The position numbers and the translations under genes are program-made. The notes under the pieces were generated by a model, which saw nothing but the letters and a program-made list of their open reading frames with translations, did no database searches and was not told the DNA's origin. A stretch of DNA of 7,108 nt, taken from NCBI GenBank assembly GCA_947499755.1, contig CANMPU010000049.1, forward strand, positions 1-7,108, in the 5' to 3' direction. Source of the DNA: Betaproteobacteria bacterium. GTDB taxonomy: Bacteria; Pseudomonadota; Gammaproteobacteria; Burkholderiales; CANMPU01. Shown one piece after another: positions 1 through 6,787 of this stretch (position 1 is its first letter; every line of letters begins with the position of its first letter).

Positions 1-1512
1 TTGATTTGATTGTTATAGGCGGCGGCATCAACGGCGTTGGCATAGCGCGTGACGCCGCGGGCCGCGGGCCGCGGGCTAAAGGTCGCGTTGTGCGAGCAAG
101 GTGATCTGGCGGGCGCAACGAGTTCGGCAAGCAGTAAGCTGATTCATGGCGGCTTACGCTATCTGGAGCAGCATGCTTTTCGCTTGGTGTCGGAGGCATT
201 AACGGAGCGCGAGATTTTACTCAAAGCGGCCCCGCATATTGTTAATCCAGCGACCTTTGTTTTGCCCTACGCGAATCAATTGCGCCCAGTCTGGATGTTG
301 TGTTTGGGTTTGGCGCTCTACGATATTTTTGGCAGACGCTCGGCATTACATCGGTCGCGTCGCGTCAATTTACGAACTAGCGAATACGGTTCTGGGCTTA
401 AAGCGGAATTTACCAGGGGGTTTATCTACTCCGATTGTACGGTCGACGATGCAAGACTCGTGGTGTTAAACGCCATGGGTGCGGCGCAACTTGGCGCACA
501 AATATTCACTCGCGCAAAATGCGTTGCCGTAAAACCAATAGGCCAAACGTGGGATGTGACCCTTGAACAAGATAAGCAGAGAATAGAGCTACGCACCAAA
601 ATCCTGGTAAACGCAACCGGCCCTTGGGTGAGCTCATTTTTATCAGAGACCGTTAACCATAATGAACGCTATCGTGTTCGACTAGTAAAAGGTAGCCATA
701 TCGTCGTGCGCCGGCTCTACGACAATGCACACGCGTATATTTTGCAAAATGAAGATGGCCGCGTTATTTTTATTGTGCCCTACCTGTCTGATTTCACGCT
801 GATCGGCACGACAGATATTCCCTACTCTGGTGATCCAAGCGCCGTCACGATAAGCACTGACGAAATCGATTATCTCTGTAATGCCGTTAACCGCTACAGC
901 CCGCGCAGCTTATCCAAAGAAGAGGTGGTATGGGCTTACAGTGGCGTAAGACCGCTGTTTGATGACGGCTCAAAAACCCCTTCTGCCGTGACACGGGGCT
1001 ACAAATTACATCAAGAACTCGAATCTGGTGGCGCAGTTTTACTTAGTGTATTCGGAGGAAAAATTACGACTTACCGAAAACTCGCGGAAACGACAATGGA
1101 CCAACTCAGAAAATATTTGCCGTATCAGGGGCCAAGTTGGACGGCAAGCGCAGCGTTGCCTGGGGGCGATATTCCCAAGGGAGATGTGGTTGCATTTATT
1201 TCAGAATTAATGAGGCAATACCCATTCTTGTCACGCGATCTAGTGCACGCATTGGCGCGAAGACATGGTTCGTTGGCGCGCGGTGTACTCAAAGGCGTGA
1301 AGCGCGCCGAGGATCTCGGCAAACTATTTGGCGCAACCTTATGTGCGCGCGAGATTGATTATTTTGTCGAGCACGAATGGGCGCGTAGCGTAGAGAATAT
1401 CCTGTGGCGGCGTACCAAGGAGGCGCTTAGGCTAGACGACGCGGAACAGCTAGCCGTTAGCGATTATTTACAAGAAGCCCTGCGCAGAGTGTGTCCGAGT
1501 TCAATCCACTGA
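1..1512 (+). pseudogene. glpD: Aerobic glycerol-3-phosphate dehydrogenase, 5' end outside window, frameshifted by a 7-bp repeat
   Basis: GlpD is the FAD-dependent, membrane-associated enzyme that oxidises sn-glycerol-3-phosphate to dihydroxyacetone phosphate and passes electrons to quinone. The N-terminal FAD-binding motif IVIGGGINGVGIARDAAGRG is read in frame 3 (positions 9-68). The rest, from LKVALCEQGDLAGATSSASS through SKLIHGGLRYLE, the YSGVRPL motif and FGGKITTYRKLAE, is read in frame 1 to the TGA at 1510-1512. The two halves join perfectly if one 7-bp copy (69-75) is removed, giving about 500 residues visible, close to the 501 of E. coli GlpD. As written, the first frame stops at TGA 102-104. 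A GTG at 49 could start a 487-codon frame, but the product would lack the GxGxxG dinucleotide-binding motif, so I do not accept it as the native start. Only the first few codons are missing. The gene may be dead, phase-variable, or hit by a sequencing error. Family identity is very secure; functional state is not. Confidence 0.9.
55..75 (+). repeat. Three tandem copies of CCGCGGG inside glpD
   Basis: Copies lie at 55-61, 62-68 and 69-75 and are identical. Each contains the palindrome CCGCGG. Two copies keep the glpD frame (Asp-Ala-Ala-Gly-Arg-Gly-Leu-Lys); the third adds 7 bases and shifts it by one. The repeat explains the frameshift completely. Slipped-strand replication is the likely cause; a basecalling or assembly error in this GC-only tract is the alternative. 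Confidence 0.9.
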
Positions 1513-1537
1513 AACTTACGCTTTCTTATGAGATAAT
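1509..1537 (+). promoter_or_regulatory. Candidate sigma70 promoter for glmU-glmS
   Basis: An extended -10 (TG at 1529-1530, one base, then GATAAT at 1532-1537) matches TGnTATAAT at all but one position. A -35-like CTGAAA at 1509-1514 matches TTGACA at four of six bases with a 17-bp spacer. It overlaps the glpD stop codon and would start transcription near 1544, about 30 bases before the glmU ATG. The spacing and position are good, but this was found by eye and glmU could also be read through from glpD. Confidence 0.4.
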
Positions 1538-1572
1538 GTTTTAGCTTCTTACCTTAAAAGAATCCACAATAG

Positions 1573-2946
1573 ATGCCGCTTAACGTCGTTATTCTCGCAG
1601 CAGGCAAGGGGACGCGGATGTTTTCCTCCCGGCCGAAAGTACCGCATGAAGTCGCCGGTAAGCCACTGCTCGCCCATGTGGTCCACAGTGCGCGTCAGCT
1701 AAAGCCTAAAAAAATATGTATTGTGTATGGACATGGCGGCGAAATCATTCCGCAAACATTCCGCGCCCCGGATCTTATCTTCGTAAAACAAGAACCGCAG
1801 CTTGGCACCGGCCACGCGCTATTACAGGCCTTACCTCACCTAAATAAAACCGGATTAACGTTGGTGCTATATGGCGACGTTCCGCTGACGACCAACAAAA
1901 CGTTAACTTGGTTTTTAGCAGGCGAGCGCAATAGCATTGGAATCCTGACAACACGACTAGACGACCCCAGTGGGTATGGCAGAATAATTCGCGACGCAAA
2001 AGGAACAATCACTGCTATTGTCGAGGAAAGAGATGCCACAGTGCAGCAGCTTAAAATAACCGAGATCAACAGCGGGATTATGGCTATTCCCAACCAGTTC
2101 CTGAGCGGTTTGTTGCAGAAAATTGATAACCATAACGCGCAAAAGGAGTTTTTCCTGACCAGCATTATTGCGCTCGCGCGCAAGCAAAATATTTGCATCT
2201 ACGGAAAGCAAGTTGAGCATGGTTGGGAAACGCTAGGTGTAAACAGTAAAACACAACTCGCACAACTAGAACGTTTGCACCAAAGTCTGGAAGCACACAA
2301 GCTTCTTGAAAGTGGCGTTACGTTATTAGATCCAACGCGGCTTGATGTGCGTGGAGAGTTAAGTTGCGGTAACGATGTAAGCATAGACGTGAACTGCATA
2401 TTTGAGGGCGTCGTAAAATTAAACGACGGCGTAAGCATAGGCGCCAACTGCGTTATAAAGAATTCTATCGTGGCTGCCGGTACGAAAATTTTACCGTTTT
2501 GTCATATTGAGGATGCCAAAATAGGTCGCGATTGCCGTATTGGTCCCTATGCGCGACTTCGCCCCGGGACTGCCATAGAGGCCGAAGTGCATATTGGGAA
2601 TTTCGTTGAAGTTAAAAACACCAAGATCGGCACAAAAACTAAGGCCAACCATCTAAGCTATCTTGGCGATAGCCTAATAGGGCGCAACGTTAACATCGGC
2701 GCTGGCGCTATAACGTGCAATTACGATGGCGCGAATAAATACCAAACCATTATTGAGGACGATGTATTTATCGGATCGGATACGCAATTGATTGCGCCAG
2801 TGGTGGTCAAGCGCGGGGCCACCATAGGCGCGGGCACAACGCTCACCAAGGACGCGCCAGCCGGAGCGCTTACGCTATCACGGACGAAACAGGTTTCGAT
2901 AAAGAACTGGAAGCGACCGGCAAAAAAGAAATCTGTAGTGAAATAG
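1573..2946 (+). CDS. glmU: Bifunctional N-acetylglucosamine-1-phosphate uridyltransferase / glucosamine-1-phosphate acetyltransferase
   Basis: GlmU acetylates glucosamine-1-phosphate with acetyl-CoA and then uses UTP to form UDP-GlcNAc in the cytoplasm, feeding peptidoglycan and lipopolysaccharide synthesis. The 457 residues match the family length (456 in E. coli). Residues 1-225 are the Rossmann-like uridyltransferase with LAAGKGTRM (8-16), Lys22, QLGTGHA (76-82), the metal-site GDVPL with Asp102, GYGRI, Asn166 and Asn224. From about residue 250 a left-handed beta-helix of hexapeptide repeats forms the acetyltransferase, with RLRPG (Arg330), Lys348, the catalytic-type His360, Tyr363, and NIGAG followed by TCNYDG. 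Two unusual substitutions: Pro24 where relatives have KVLH, and Ser197 where E. coli has Asp in the EYYITD segment. The ATG at 1573 gives the standard N-terminus; no strong Shine-Dalgarno precedes it, only a weak purine stretch AAAAGAA. It lies 60 bp after glpD and 16 bp before glmS, so it is probably co-transcribed with glmS. Confidence 0.97.
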   Translation: MPLNVVILAAGKGTRMFSSRPKVPHEVAGKPLLAHVVHSARQLKPKKICIVYGHGGEIIPQTFRAPDLIFVKQEPQLGTGHALLQALPHLNKTGLTLVLYGDVPLTTNKTLTWFLAGERNSIGILTTRLDDPSGYGRIIRDAKGTITAIVEERDATVQQLKITEINSGIMAIPNQFLSGLLQKIDNHNAQKEFFLTSIIALARKQNICIYGKQVEHGWETLGVNSKTQLAQLERLHQSLEAHKLLESGVTLLDPTRLDVRGELSCGNDVSIDVNCIFEGVVKLNDGVSIGANCVIKNSIVAAGTKILPFCHIEDAKIGRDCRIGPYARLRPGTAIEAEVHIGNFVEVKNTKIGTKTKANHLSYLGDSLIGRNVNIGAGAITCNYDGANKYQTIIEDDVFIGSDTQLIAPVVVKRGATIGAGTTLTKDAPAGALTLSRTKQVSIKNWKRPAKKKSVVK

Positions 2947-2962
2947 AGTAAAGGATAGAACC

Positions 2963-4792
2963 GTGTGTGGAATAATCGGAGCAATCGCGCAACGTAACGT
3001 CGTGCCAATTTTATTGGAAGGCTTGCGTCGCCTCGAGTATCGTGGTTACGACTCTGCGGGTTTAGCGGTCATAAATTCTGGGCTGCAGCGTTTGCGTAGT
3101 GTGGGTCGTGTTGCCGCATTGGAAGAGCAAGCCAATAAGGTTAACGCGCATGGCCACATAGGCATCGCGCATACGCGTTGGGCAACGCACGGCGCCCCGA
3201 GTGAGAGAAACGCACATCCGCACGTCAGCGAAGATCTCATCGCCGTAGTGCACAACGGTATCATTGAAAACCATGAATCATTACGCAAACGGTTGGCGGC
3301 GCTCGGTTACCAATTACATTCAGATACAGACACGGAAGTAATCGCGCATTTGACGCATTTCTATTATCGGGAAAGCAAAGACCTCGTTGTGGCGACAAGA
3401 AAAATGACCGCCGATTTAACCGGCGCATACGCGATTGGTATTATCGCTGCGAATAACCCGGAGCGCATAGTGTGCGTGCGCAAAGGCAGTCCTTTGATTA
3501 TCGGCGTCGGTGAGAACGAAAACTTTATTGCCTCCGATGTCACCGCACTGTTACCGGTTACACGTAGAGTGGTGTATCTCGAAGAAGATGATATTGCTGA
3601 TGTTGGACGCAAGGACTATATCGTATATGACGTCAACGGTACGCGCGTTGAACGCGCTGTCCATACTAGCGATGCAAACGCAGAAATGGCAGAGCTGGGG
3701 AGCTACCGCCACTTTATGCAAAAAGAAATCCATGAACAACCCCGTGCTCTCGCAGAAACGCTGGAAGGTATAATTGACGGCACCCAACTTGGGTCCGATC
3801 TATTTGGGCCAGATAGCGACCGCACCCTAAAAGAGATTACCGCAGTGACCATACTTGCGTGCGGGACGAGTTATCACGCGGGGATGGTAGCGCGTTTCTG
3901 GATAGAAAGTATCGTCGGCATACCGTGCAATGTCGAGGTCGCAAGCGAATATCGCTACCGCGATAGCGTGTACAACCCCAGTTGCCTAGTCGTGGTGATT
4001 TCGCAGTCGGGCGAAACTGCCGACACCCTCGCGGCGCTAGCGCATGCAAAATATAAGGGGTTGGAACACACGCTTGCCATTTGCAATGTTGGCGCCAGTT
4101 CCTTGGTGAGACAAACAAGATTTTGTTTTATGACGCACGCGGGACCAGAAATTGGGGTGGCGTCGACCAAAGCATTTACCACACAATTAGCTTCGTTATT
4201 TTTGCTCGCCATGCAACTCGCGAAACTGCGAGCTAAACTCTCGCTGGAAAAAGAGCACCAGCTTACGGCCGCGCTACTACATTTGCCTAGTGCGGTTCAG
4301 CGTGTTCTAAATCTTGAACCGCAGGTTGCGCTGTGGAGCCAGAAATTTGGTAATAAACAACACGCGCTATTCCTAGGTCGAGGCATGCACTACCCAATAG
4401 CGATGGAGGGCGCGTTAAAGCTTAAGGAAATTTCTTATATCCATGCTGAAGCGTATCCCGCAGGAGAGCTTAAACACGGGCCGCTAGCGTTGGTGGATAA
4501 AGACATGCCCGTGGTCGCCATTGCGCCGAACGACGTCTTGTTGGAAAAATTAAAATCGAATTTGCAGGAAGTCCGTGCTCGCGGCGGTGAGCTATATGTG
4601 TTCGCTGATCCAGATACGCACATACACGAAGCGGAAGGTTTGTACGTAATCCGTATGCCAGAATATCTGGGTTATTTAAGCCCTATCGTTCACACGATTC
4701 CCTTGCAATTGCTCGCCTACCATGCCGCGCTACAAAAAGGAACTGATGTGGATAAGCCGCGTAACTTGGCAAAGTCCGTAACGGTGGAGTAA
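2963..4792 (+). CDS. glmS: Glutamine--fructose-6-phosphate aminotransferase (isomerizing)
   Basis: GlmS converts fructose-6-phosphate and glutamine to glucosamine-6-phosphate, the committed step of amino-sugar synthesis. It has 609 residues, the same as E. coli GlmS. The start is GTG at 2963, fixed by a good AAGGA at 2951-2955 (7-base spacing) and by Cys2, which becomes the N-terminal nucleophile once Met is removed. The class II glutaminase domain (about 1-240) shows [15 protein letters not shown] (70-77), HNG (97-99) and SDTD (120-123). Two sugar isomerase (SIS) domains follow, with CGTS (300-303), SQSGET (347-352), STK (401-403), the helix GALKLKEIS (483-491), [10 protein letters not shown] (497-506) and the C-terminal [12 protein letters not shown] containing Lys604. 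All key residues are present, so it should be active. It follows glmU by 16 bp in the arrangement usual for gammaproteobacteria. I see no glmS riboswitch-ribozyme, as expected outside Gram-positives, and no clear terminator downstream. Confidence 0.98.
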   Translation: MCGIIGAIAQRNVVPILLEGLRRLEYRGYDSAGLAVINSGLQRLRSVGRVAALEEQANKVNAHGHIGIAHTRWATHGAPSERNAHPHVSEDLIAVVHNGIIENHESLRKRLAALGYQLHSDTDTEVIAHLTHFYYRESKDLVVATRKMTADLTGAYAIGIIAANNPERIVCVRKGSPLIIGVGENENFIASDVTALLPVTRRVVYLEEDDIADVGRKDYIVYDVNGTRVERAVHTSDANAEMAELGSYRHFMQKEIHEQPRALAETLEGIIDGTQLGSDLFGPDSDRTLKEITAVTILACGTSYHAGMVARFWIESIVGIPCNVEVASEYRYRDSVYNPSCLVVVISQSGETADTLAALAHAKYKGLEHTLAICNVGASSLVRQTRFCFMTHAGPEIGVASTKAFTTQLASLFLLAMQLAKLRAKLSLEKEHQLTAALLHLPSAVQRVLNLEPQVALWSQKFGNKQHALFLGRGMHYPIAMEGALKLKEISYIHAEAYPAGELKHGPLALVDKDMPVVAIAPNDVLLEKLKSNLQEVRARGGELYVFADPDTHIHEAEGLYVIRMPEYLGYLSPIVHTIPLQLLAYHAALQKGTDVDKPRNLAKSVTVE

Positions 4793-4854
4793 TTCTCTTA
4801 GGGGGTAGTTATTCCACAGGGTCTGTAGTCCGTTTCACCGTCAGAATTACCGTA

Positions 4855-5136
4855 AAAGCTCTCTTATCTGCGTCATATTCTGACTATCAAATTAAGCTTT
4901 CTGATCTAATAATCCACCTGCGTGACATTGAAAAGAAAACGTTCAAAGCAATCTCTGAAATATTAATTAAAGATGGATATAAATCCCCACGAGGATTTGA
5001 GTTAATTCCGGAAAGCGTTTTCTCAATTTATAAAAAACGTAAGATTCGAGATAAAAGAATAAACTCACCAGCAAAAGAAGAAGTAACTAGAGTTGAAGTT
5101 ATAGATCTTGATACTGGTGAGTTTGAAGTATTTTGA
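4855..5136 (+). pseudogene. Gene remnant with a recombinase-like helix-turn-helix, no start codon
   Basis: A frame open from 4765 to the TGA at 5134-5136 has no ATG, GTG or TTG. Its coding-like part begins near 4855 and gives 93 residues. The middle reads HLRDIEKKTFKAISEILIKD then GYKSPRGFELIPESVFSIYK, followed by basic KRKIRDKRI and an acidic tail ending TGEFEVF. The pattern (leucine/arginine helix, xAIxxxLxxxGYxxPRG, then SVxxIYKKR) resembles the helix-turn-helix near the C-terminus of large serine recombinases and similar DNA-binding proteins; this is recognition from memory. The stretch is visibly AT-richer than glmS and uses A/T-ending codons, which suggests foreign origin. I read it as the 3' end of a mobile-element gene whose 5' part was lost at a junction just after glmS. 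It could instead be a short protein using a rare start such as ATT. Exact family unknown. Confidence 0.5.
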
Positions 5137-5149
5137 AAATAGATTGTTT

Positions 5150-5305
5150 TTATATCGCTAAAACTACCACTACCGTTTTGCTGTTTTGAGATTGAGAAAA
5201 ACTAAACTCCTTTTGAGTGGATTTTCTTAAGGCTTCGATTGGCTTTTCTTTACTGATTTTAGTCCCTGCTTTTTCAGTCCCTTTTATTAAGTCGCTCGTA
5301 TTCAT
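5150..5305 (-). CDS. Hypothetical 51-residue protein
   Basis: ATG at 5305-5303 on the minus strand, TAA at 5152-5150. AGGAG (complement of 5314-5318) sits 8 bases before the ATG, one of the best ribosome binding sites in the window, which is the main reason for accepting so short a gene. The protein begins MNTSDLIKGTEKAGTKISKE, is rich in Lys, Ser and Gln through the middle, and ends in a hydrophobic KTVVVVLAI. There is no signal peptide and the nine-residue hydrophobic end is too short for a membrane span, so it may be the start of a longer gene truncated there. It converges on the + strand remnant (14 bp between stops) and shares its AT-rich composition. The IS21 end lies only about 37 bp upstream of its ATG. 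I do not recognise the family. Confidence 0.5.
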   Translation of the reverse strand: MNTSDLIKGTEKAGTKISKEKPIEALRKSTQKEFSFSQSQNSKTVVVVLAI

Positions 5306-5341
5306 TAAAACATCTCCTCTTTCACCTTATTAAAGTTCTCG

Positions 5342-5426
5342 GTGTTGTTCCAATTTGAACGAACGTGTTGGTGCGCGGTGAAATTTGACCAGAAGAATAG
5401 GTTTGTGCGCGATGAATATTGATCAG
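5342..5426 (+). repeat. Three related terminal repeats of an IS21-family left end
   Basis: Copies 2 (5371-5392) and 3 (5405-5426) both begin GTGCGCG and match at 18 of 22 positions, 34 bp apart. A more divergent copy 1 at about 5342-5361 shares GTG and AATTTGA with copy 2. IS21-family elements typically carry several such transposase-binding repeats between the tip and istA, and many contain an AAATTTGA-like core. The outermost base is uncertain; TGTTG at 5343 is a plausible tip, since these elements usually begin with TG. Confidence 0.65.
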
Positions 5427-5443
5427 GTAATCCGAGTACGCTG

Positions 5444-5460
5444 CCTGCTTTTTAAGCGGG
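5444..5460 (+). other. Short hairpin before istA
   Basis: Arms CCTGCTT (5444-5450) and AAGCGGG (5454-5460) pair over 7 bp with one G-T wobble and a TTT loop. It sits between the terminal repeats and the istA ribosome binding site. There is no following T-tract on the + strand, so it is not a standard terminator. It could damp read-through transcription into istA, but that is inference. Confidence 0.3.
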
Positions 5461-5481
5461 GGCAAACAAGAGGTGATTACC

Positions 5482-6018
5482 ATGATCGTGTACGCCAAGA
5501 TAAGGCGGATGTATTTCCGCGAGAAACTTTCGATCAGCGAGATTACCCGTAAGACCAGTCTCTCCCGCAACACCGTCAAGAAATGGCTGCGCGAGCCGGA
5601 CGGCACCGAAGCCAAATACCGGCGCAGTCAAGCCGACACGATTCTTAAATCGTTCGAGCCGTGGCTATTGCAAGCGCTCAAGGCCGACGCTTATCGTCCG
5701 AAACGAGATCGGCGCACCGCCTTAATATTGTTCCACGCCATTCGGGCGCAAGGCTTTACCGGTAGCTACGCGCGCGTCACCGAATTTGCCCACCAGTGGC
5801 GTAACCACGGTGAAGCCGTCTCCGGCAAATCGGCTTTCGTGCCGCTCAAATTCAAACTCGGCGAAGCCTTCCAGCTCGACTGGAGCGAAGAGTCGTTGGT
5901 CATCGGCGGCATCTTGCGCAAAGTCACCGCCGCCCATACCAAGCTGTGTTCCAGTCGAGCATTCTTTATCTCAGCGTATCCTGGGCAAAGTCACGAGTGG
6001 AATTATCAGAGCGTCTAG
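5482..6018 (+). pseudogene. istA: IS21-family transposase IstA, C-terminally truncated
   Basis: IstA is the DDE transposase of IS21-type elements and works with the ATPase IstB. The visible 178 residues include a helix-turn-helix at about 15-36 (LSISEITRKTSLSRNTVKKW), a linker with DAYRPKRDRRTA and RNHGEAVSGKSAFVPLKFKL, and the beginning of the integrase core with QLDWSEE, where Asp133 is the first catalytic acid. Strand segments ILRKVTAAHTKLCSSRAFF and AYPGQSHE follow. Full-length IstA is roughly 400-500 residues, so more than half is missing, including the second Asp and the Glu. The last six residues (WNYQSV) are not IstA-like and come from sequence beyond the junction. I chose ATG 5482 because AAGAGG at 5468-5473 is 8 bases upstream; an in-frame GTG at 5473 overlaps that Shine-Dalgarno. 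G+C is higher than in the AT-rich island just before it. Confidence 0.85.
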
Positions 6019-6188
6019 ACAACGTGCTTATCTATATGGCGAACAACCATATGGATTGTGCGCTCGTTGAGCGGTATGGAAAGTTGGTTTGAATTTTTAC
6101 CGTGACCGATATTTGCAAAGCCTACGGACACTTGCTGCGCGAGCATTTCGATATTGATGACGAAAGTGGCGGCGACGATGCCGCGTAG
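5998..6188 (+). other. Unassigned segment with a broken coding-like frame
   Basis: Between the IS21 truncation point and arfB one + frame (positions divisible by three) reads ELSERLDNVLIYMANNHMDC then ALVERYGKLV to a TGA at 6090-6092. It resumes in the same frame at GTG 6102 with VTDICKAYGHLLREHFDIDD and an acidic tail to TAG 6186-6188. The amino-acid make-up looks protein-like and the tail looks like a natural C-terminus, so this may be the decayed 3' end of a gene interrupted by the IS element. I do not recognise the family, and no ribosome binding site supports either piece as an intact gene. Confidence 0.25.
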
Positions 6189-6197
6189 ATAGAAAAG

Positions 6198-6614
6198 CTA
6201 TTCGTCGTTGACTCGCGCGCGCGCCGTTTTCAGTCGGCCGTGTTTCGTTTTGCTTTCCAAGCGTTTCTGTTGCGAGCCCTTTGTCGGTTTAGTTGCTTTT
6301 CGCTTTTTGTGAACGAATGTCGCATGCTTAATTAGCTCACGTAGTCTGTCGAGCGCATCTTCTTTGTTCTTATCTTGACTGCGATAGCGTTGCGCTTTAA
6401 TGACGACCACGCCGTCGCTTGAAACGCGGCGGTCGCCTAGCAGCATCAGCTTTTCTTTATAGGTGTCAGGTAACGATGAGGCCGATATGGAAAAACGCAG
6501 ATGTACAGCCGTAGAAACTTTATTTACGTTCTGACCGCCTGCACCCTGCGCACGAATGGCATGCACTTCGATCTCGGCGCTTGGGATGGTGATGTGACTT
6601 AAGATTTTTAGCAT
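6198..6614 (-). CDS. arfB: Alternative ribosome-rescue factor ArfB (codon-independent peptidyl-tRNA hydrolase, YaeJ)
   Basis: ArfB enters the empty A site of ribosomes stalled on mRNAs without a stop codon and hydrolyses the peptidyl-tRNA. The 138 residues match the family length (140 in E. coli). The catalytic loop AIRAQGAGGQNVNKVSTAVH (19-38) contains GGQ at 26-28. ASSLPDTYKEKL, SSDGVVVIKAQRYRSQ and a Lys/Arg-rich C-terminal tail (KKRKATKPTK to the end) follow; that tail inserts into the mRNA channel in the known enzyme. I start at ATG 6614 rather than ATG 6623: MLKILSHITIP aligns directly with the E. coli start MIVISRHVAIP, and the AAAAGG at 6626-6631 is 11 bases from it but only 2 from the upstream ATG. 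The 173 bp between it and the upstream SDR gene show no gene, and I saw no convincing promoter there. Its C-terminal end lies 10 bp from the unassigned + frame. Confidence 0.95.
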   Translation of the reverse strand: MLKILSHITIPSAEIEVHAIRAQGAGGQNVNKVSTAVHLRFSISASSLPDTYKEKLMLLGDRRVSSDGVVVIKAQRYRSQDKNKEDALDRLRELIKHATFVHKKRKATKPTKGSQQKRLESKTKHGRLKTARARVNDE

Positions 6615-6787
6615 AAAAACCATGACCTTTTAAACGAGGAAAAGGCCTAATATTTGCGATCACCGGACGGATCTAATTTAGCTCGACTACTCTGGTGGAA
6701 TAACCGCTAATCCGCGTGATGACTCTGTGCGCTAAATGTTTGCGCCGACCCGGTTAAACAATTGTTGTCAGTAGTGCCGTCATTCCG

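Larger units (their letters stand above)
5342..5997 (+). mobile_element. Truncated IS21-family insertion sequence (left end plus 5' part of istA)
   Basis: The fragment holds the left terminal repeats and about 170 codons of istA. A complete IS21-type element is about 2 to 2.5 kb with istA and istB; here everything after the codon for Glu172 of IstA is gone, including the remaining catalytic residues, istB and the right end. Homology ends within AYPGQSHE (codons ending at 5997), where relatives normally continue with Met. Without the right end, no target duplication can be identified. The element cannot move by itself. Confidence 0.75.

Noticed and set aside
49..1512. GTG at 49 as the true glpD start (487 codons)
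   Set aside because: The IVIGGGINGVG motif just upstream, in another frame, shows the native protein begins earlier; the GTG frame would lack the FAD-binding motif.
4790..4849. Inverted repeat TAATTCT / AGAATTA after glmS as a terminator
   Set aside because: Only 7 bp and A/T-rich, with a loop of about 46 bases and no T-tract.
5473..5481. GTG 5473 as istA start
   Set aside because: It overlaps the Shine-Dalgarno AAGAGG that is correctly spaced for ATG 5482.
6090..6107. Possible degenerate right end of the IS21 element, inverted relative to the left repeats
   Set aside because: About 12 of 18 bases match the complement of a left repeat in the right orientation, but this is within chance for a hand search and the internal istA/istB sequence is missing.
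6000..6150. Short minus-strand frame beginning MLAQQVSVGF opposite the unassigned segment
   Set aside because: About 43 codons, no good ribosome binding site, and less protein-like than the opposite strand.
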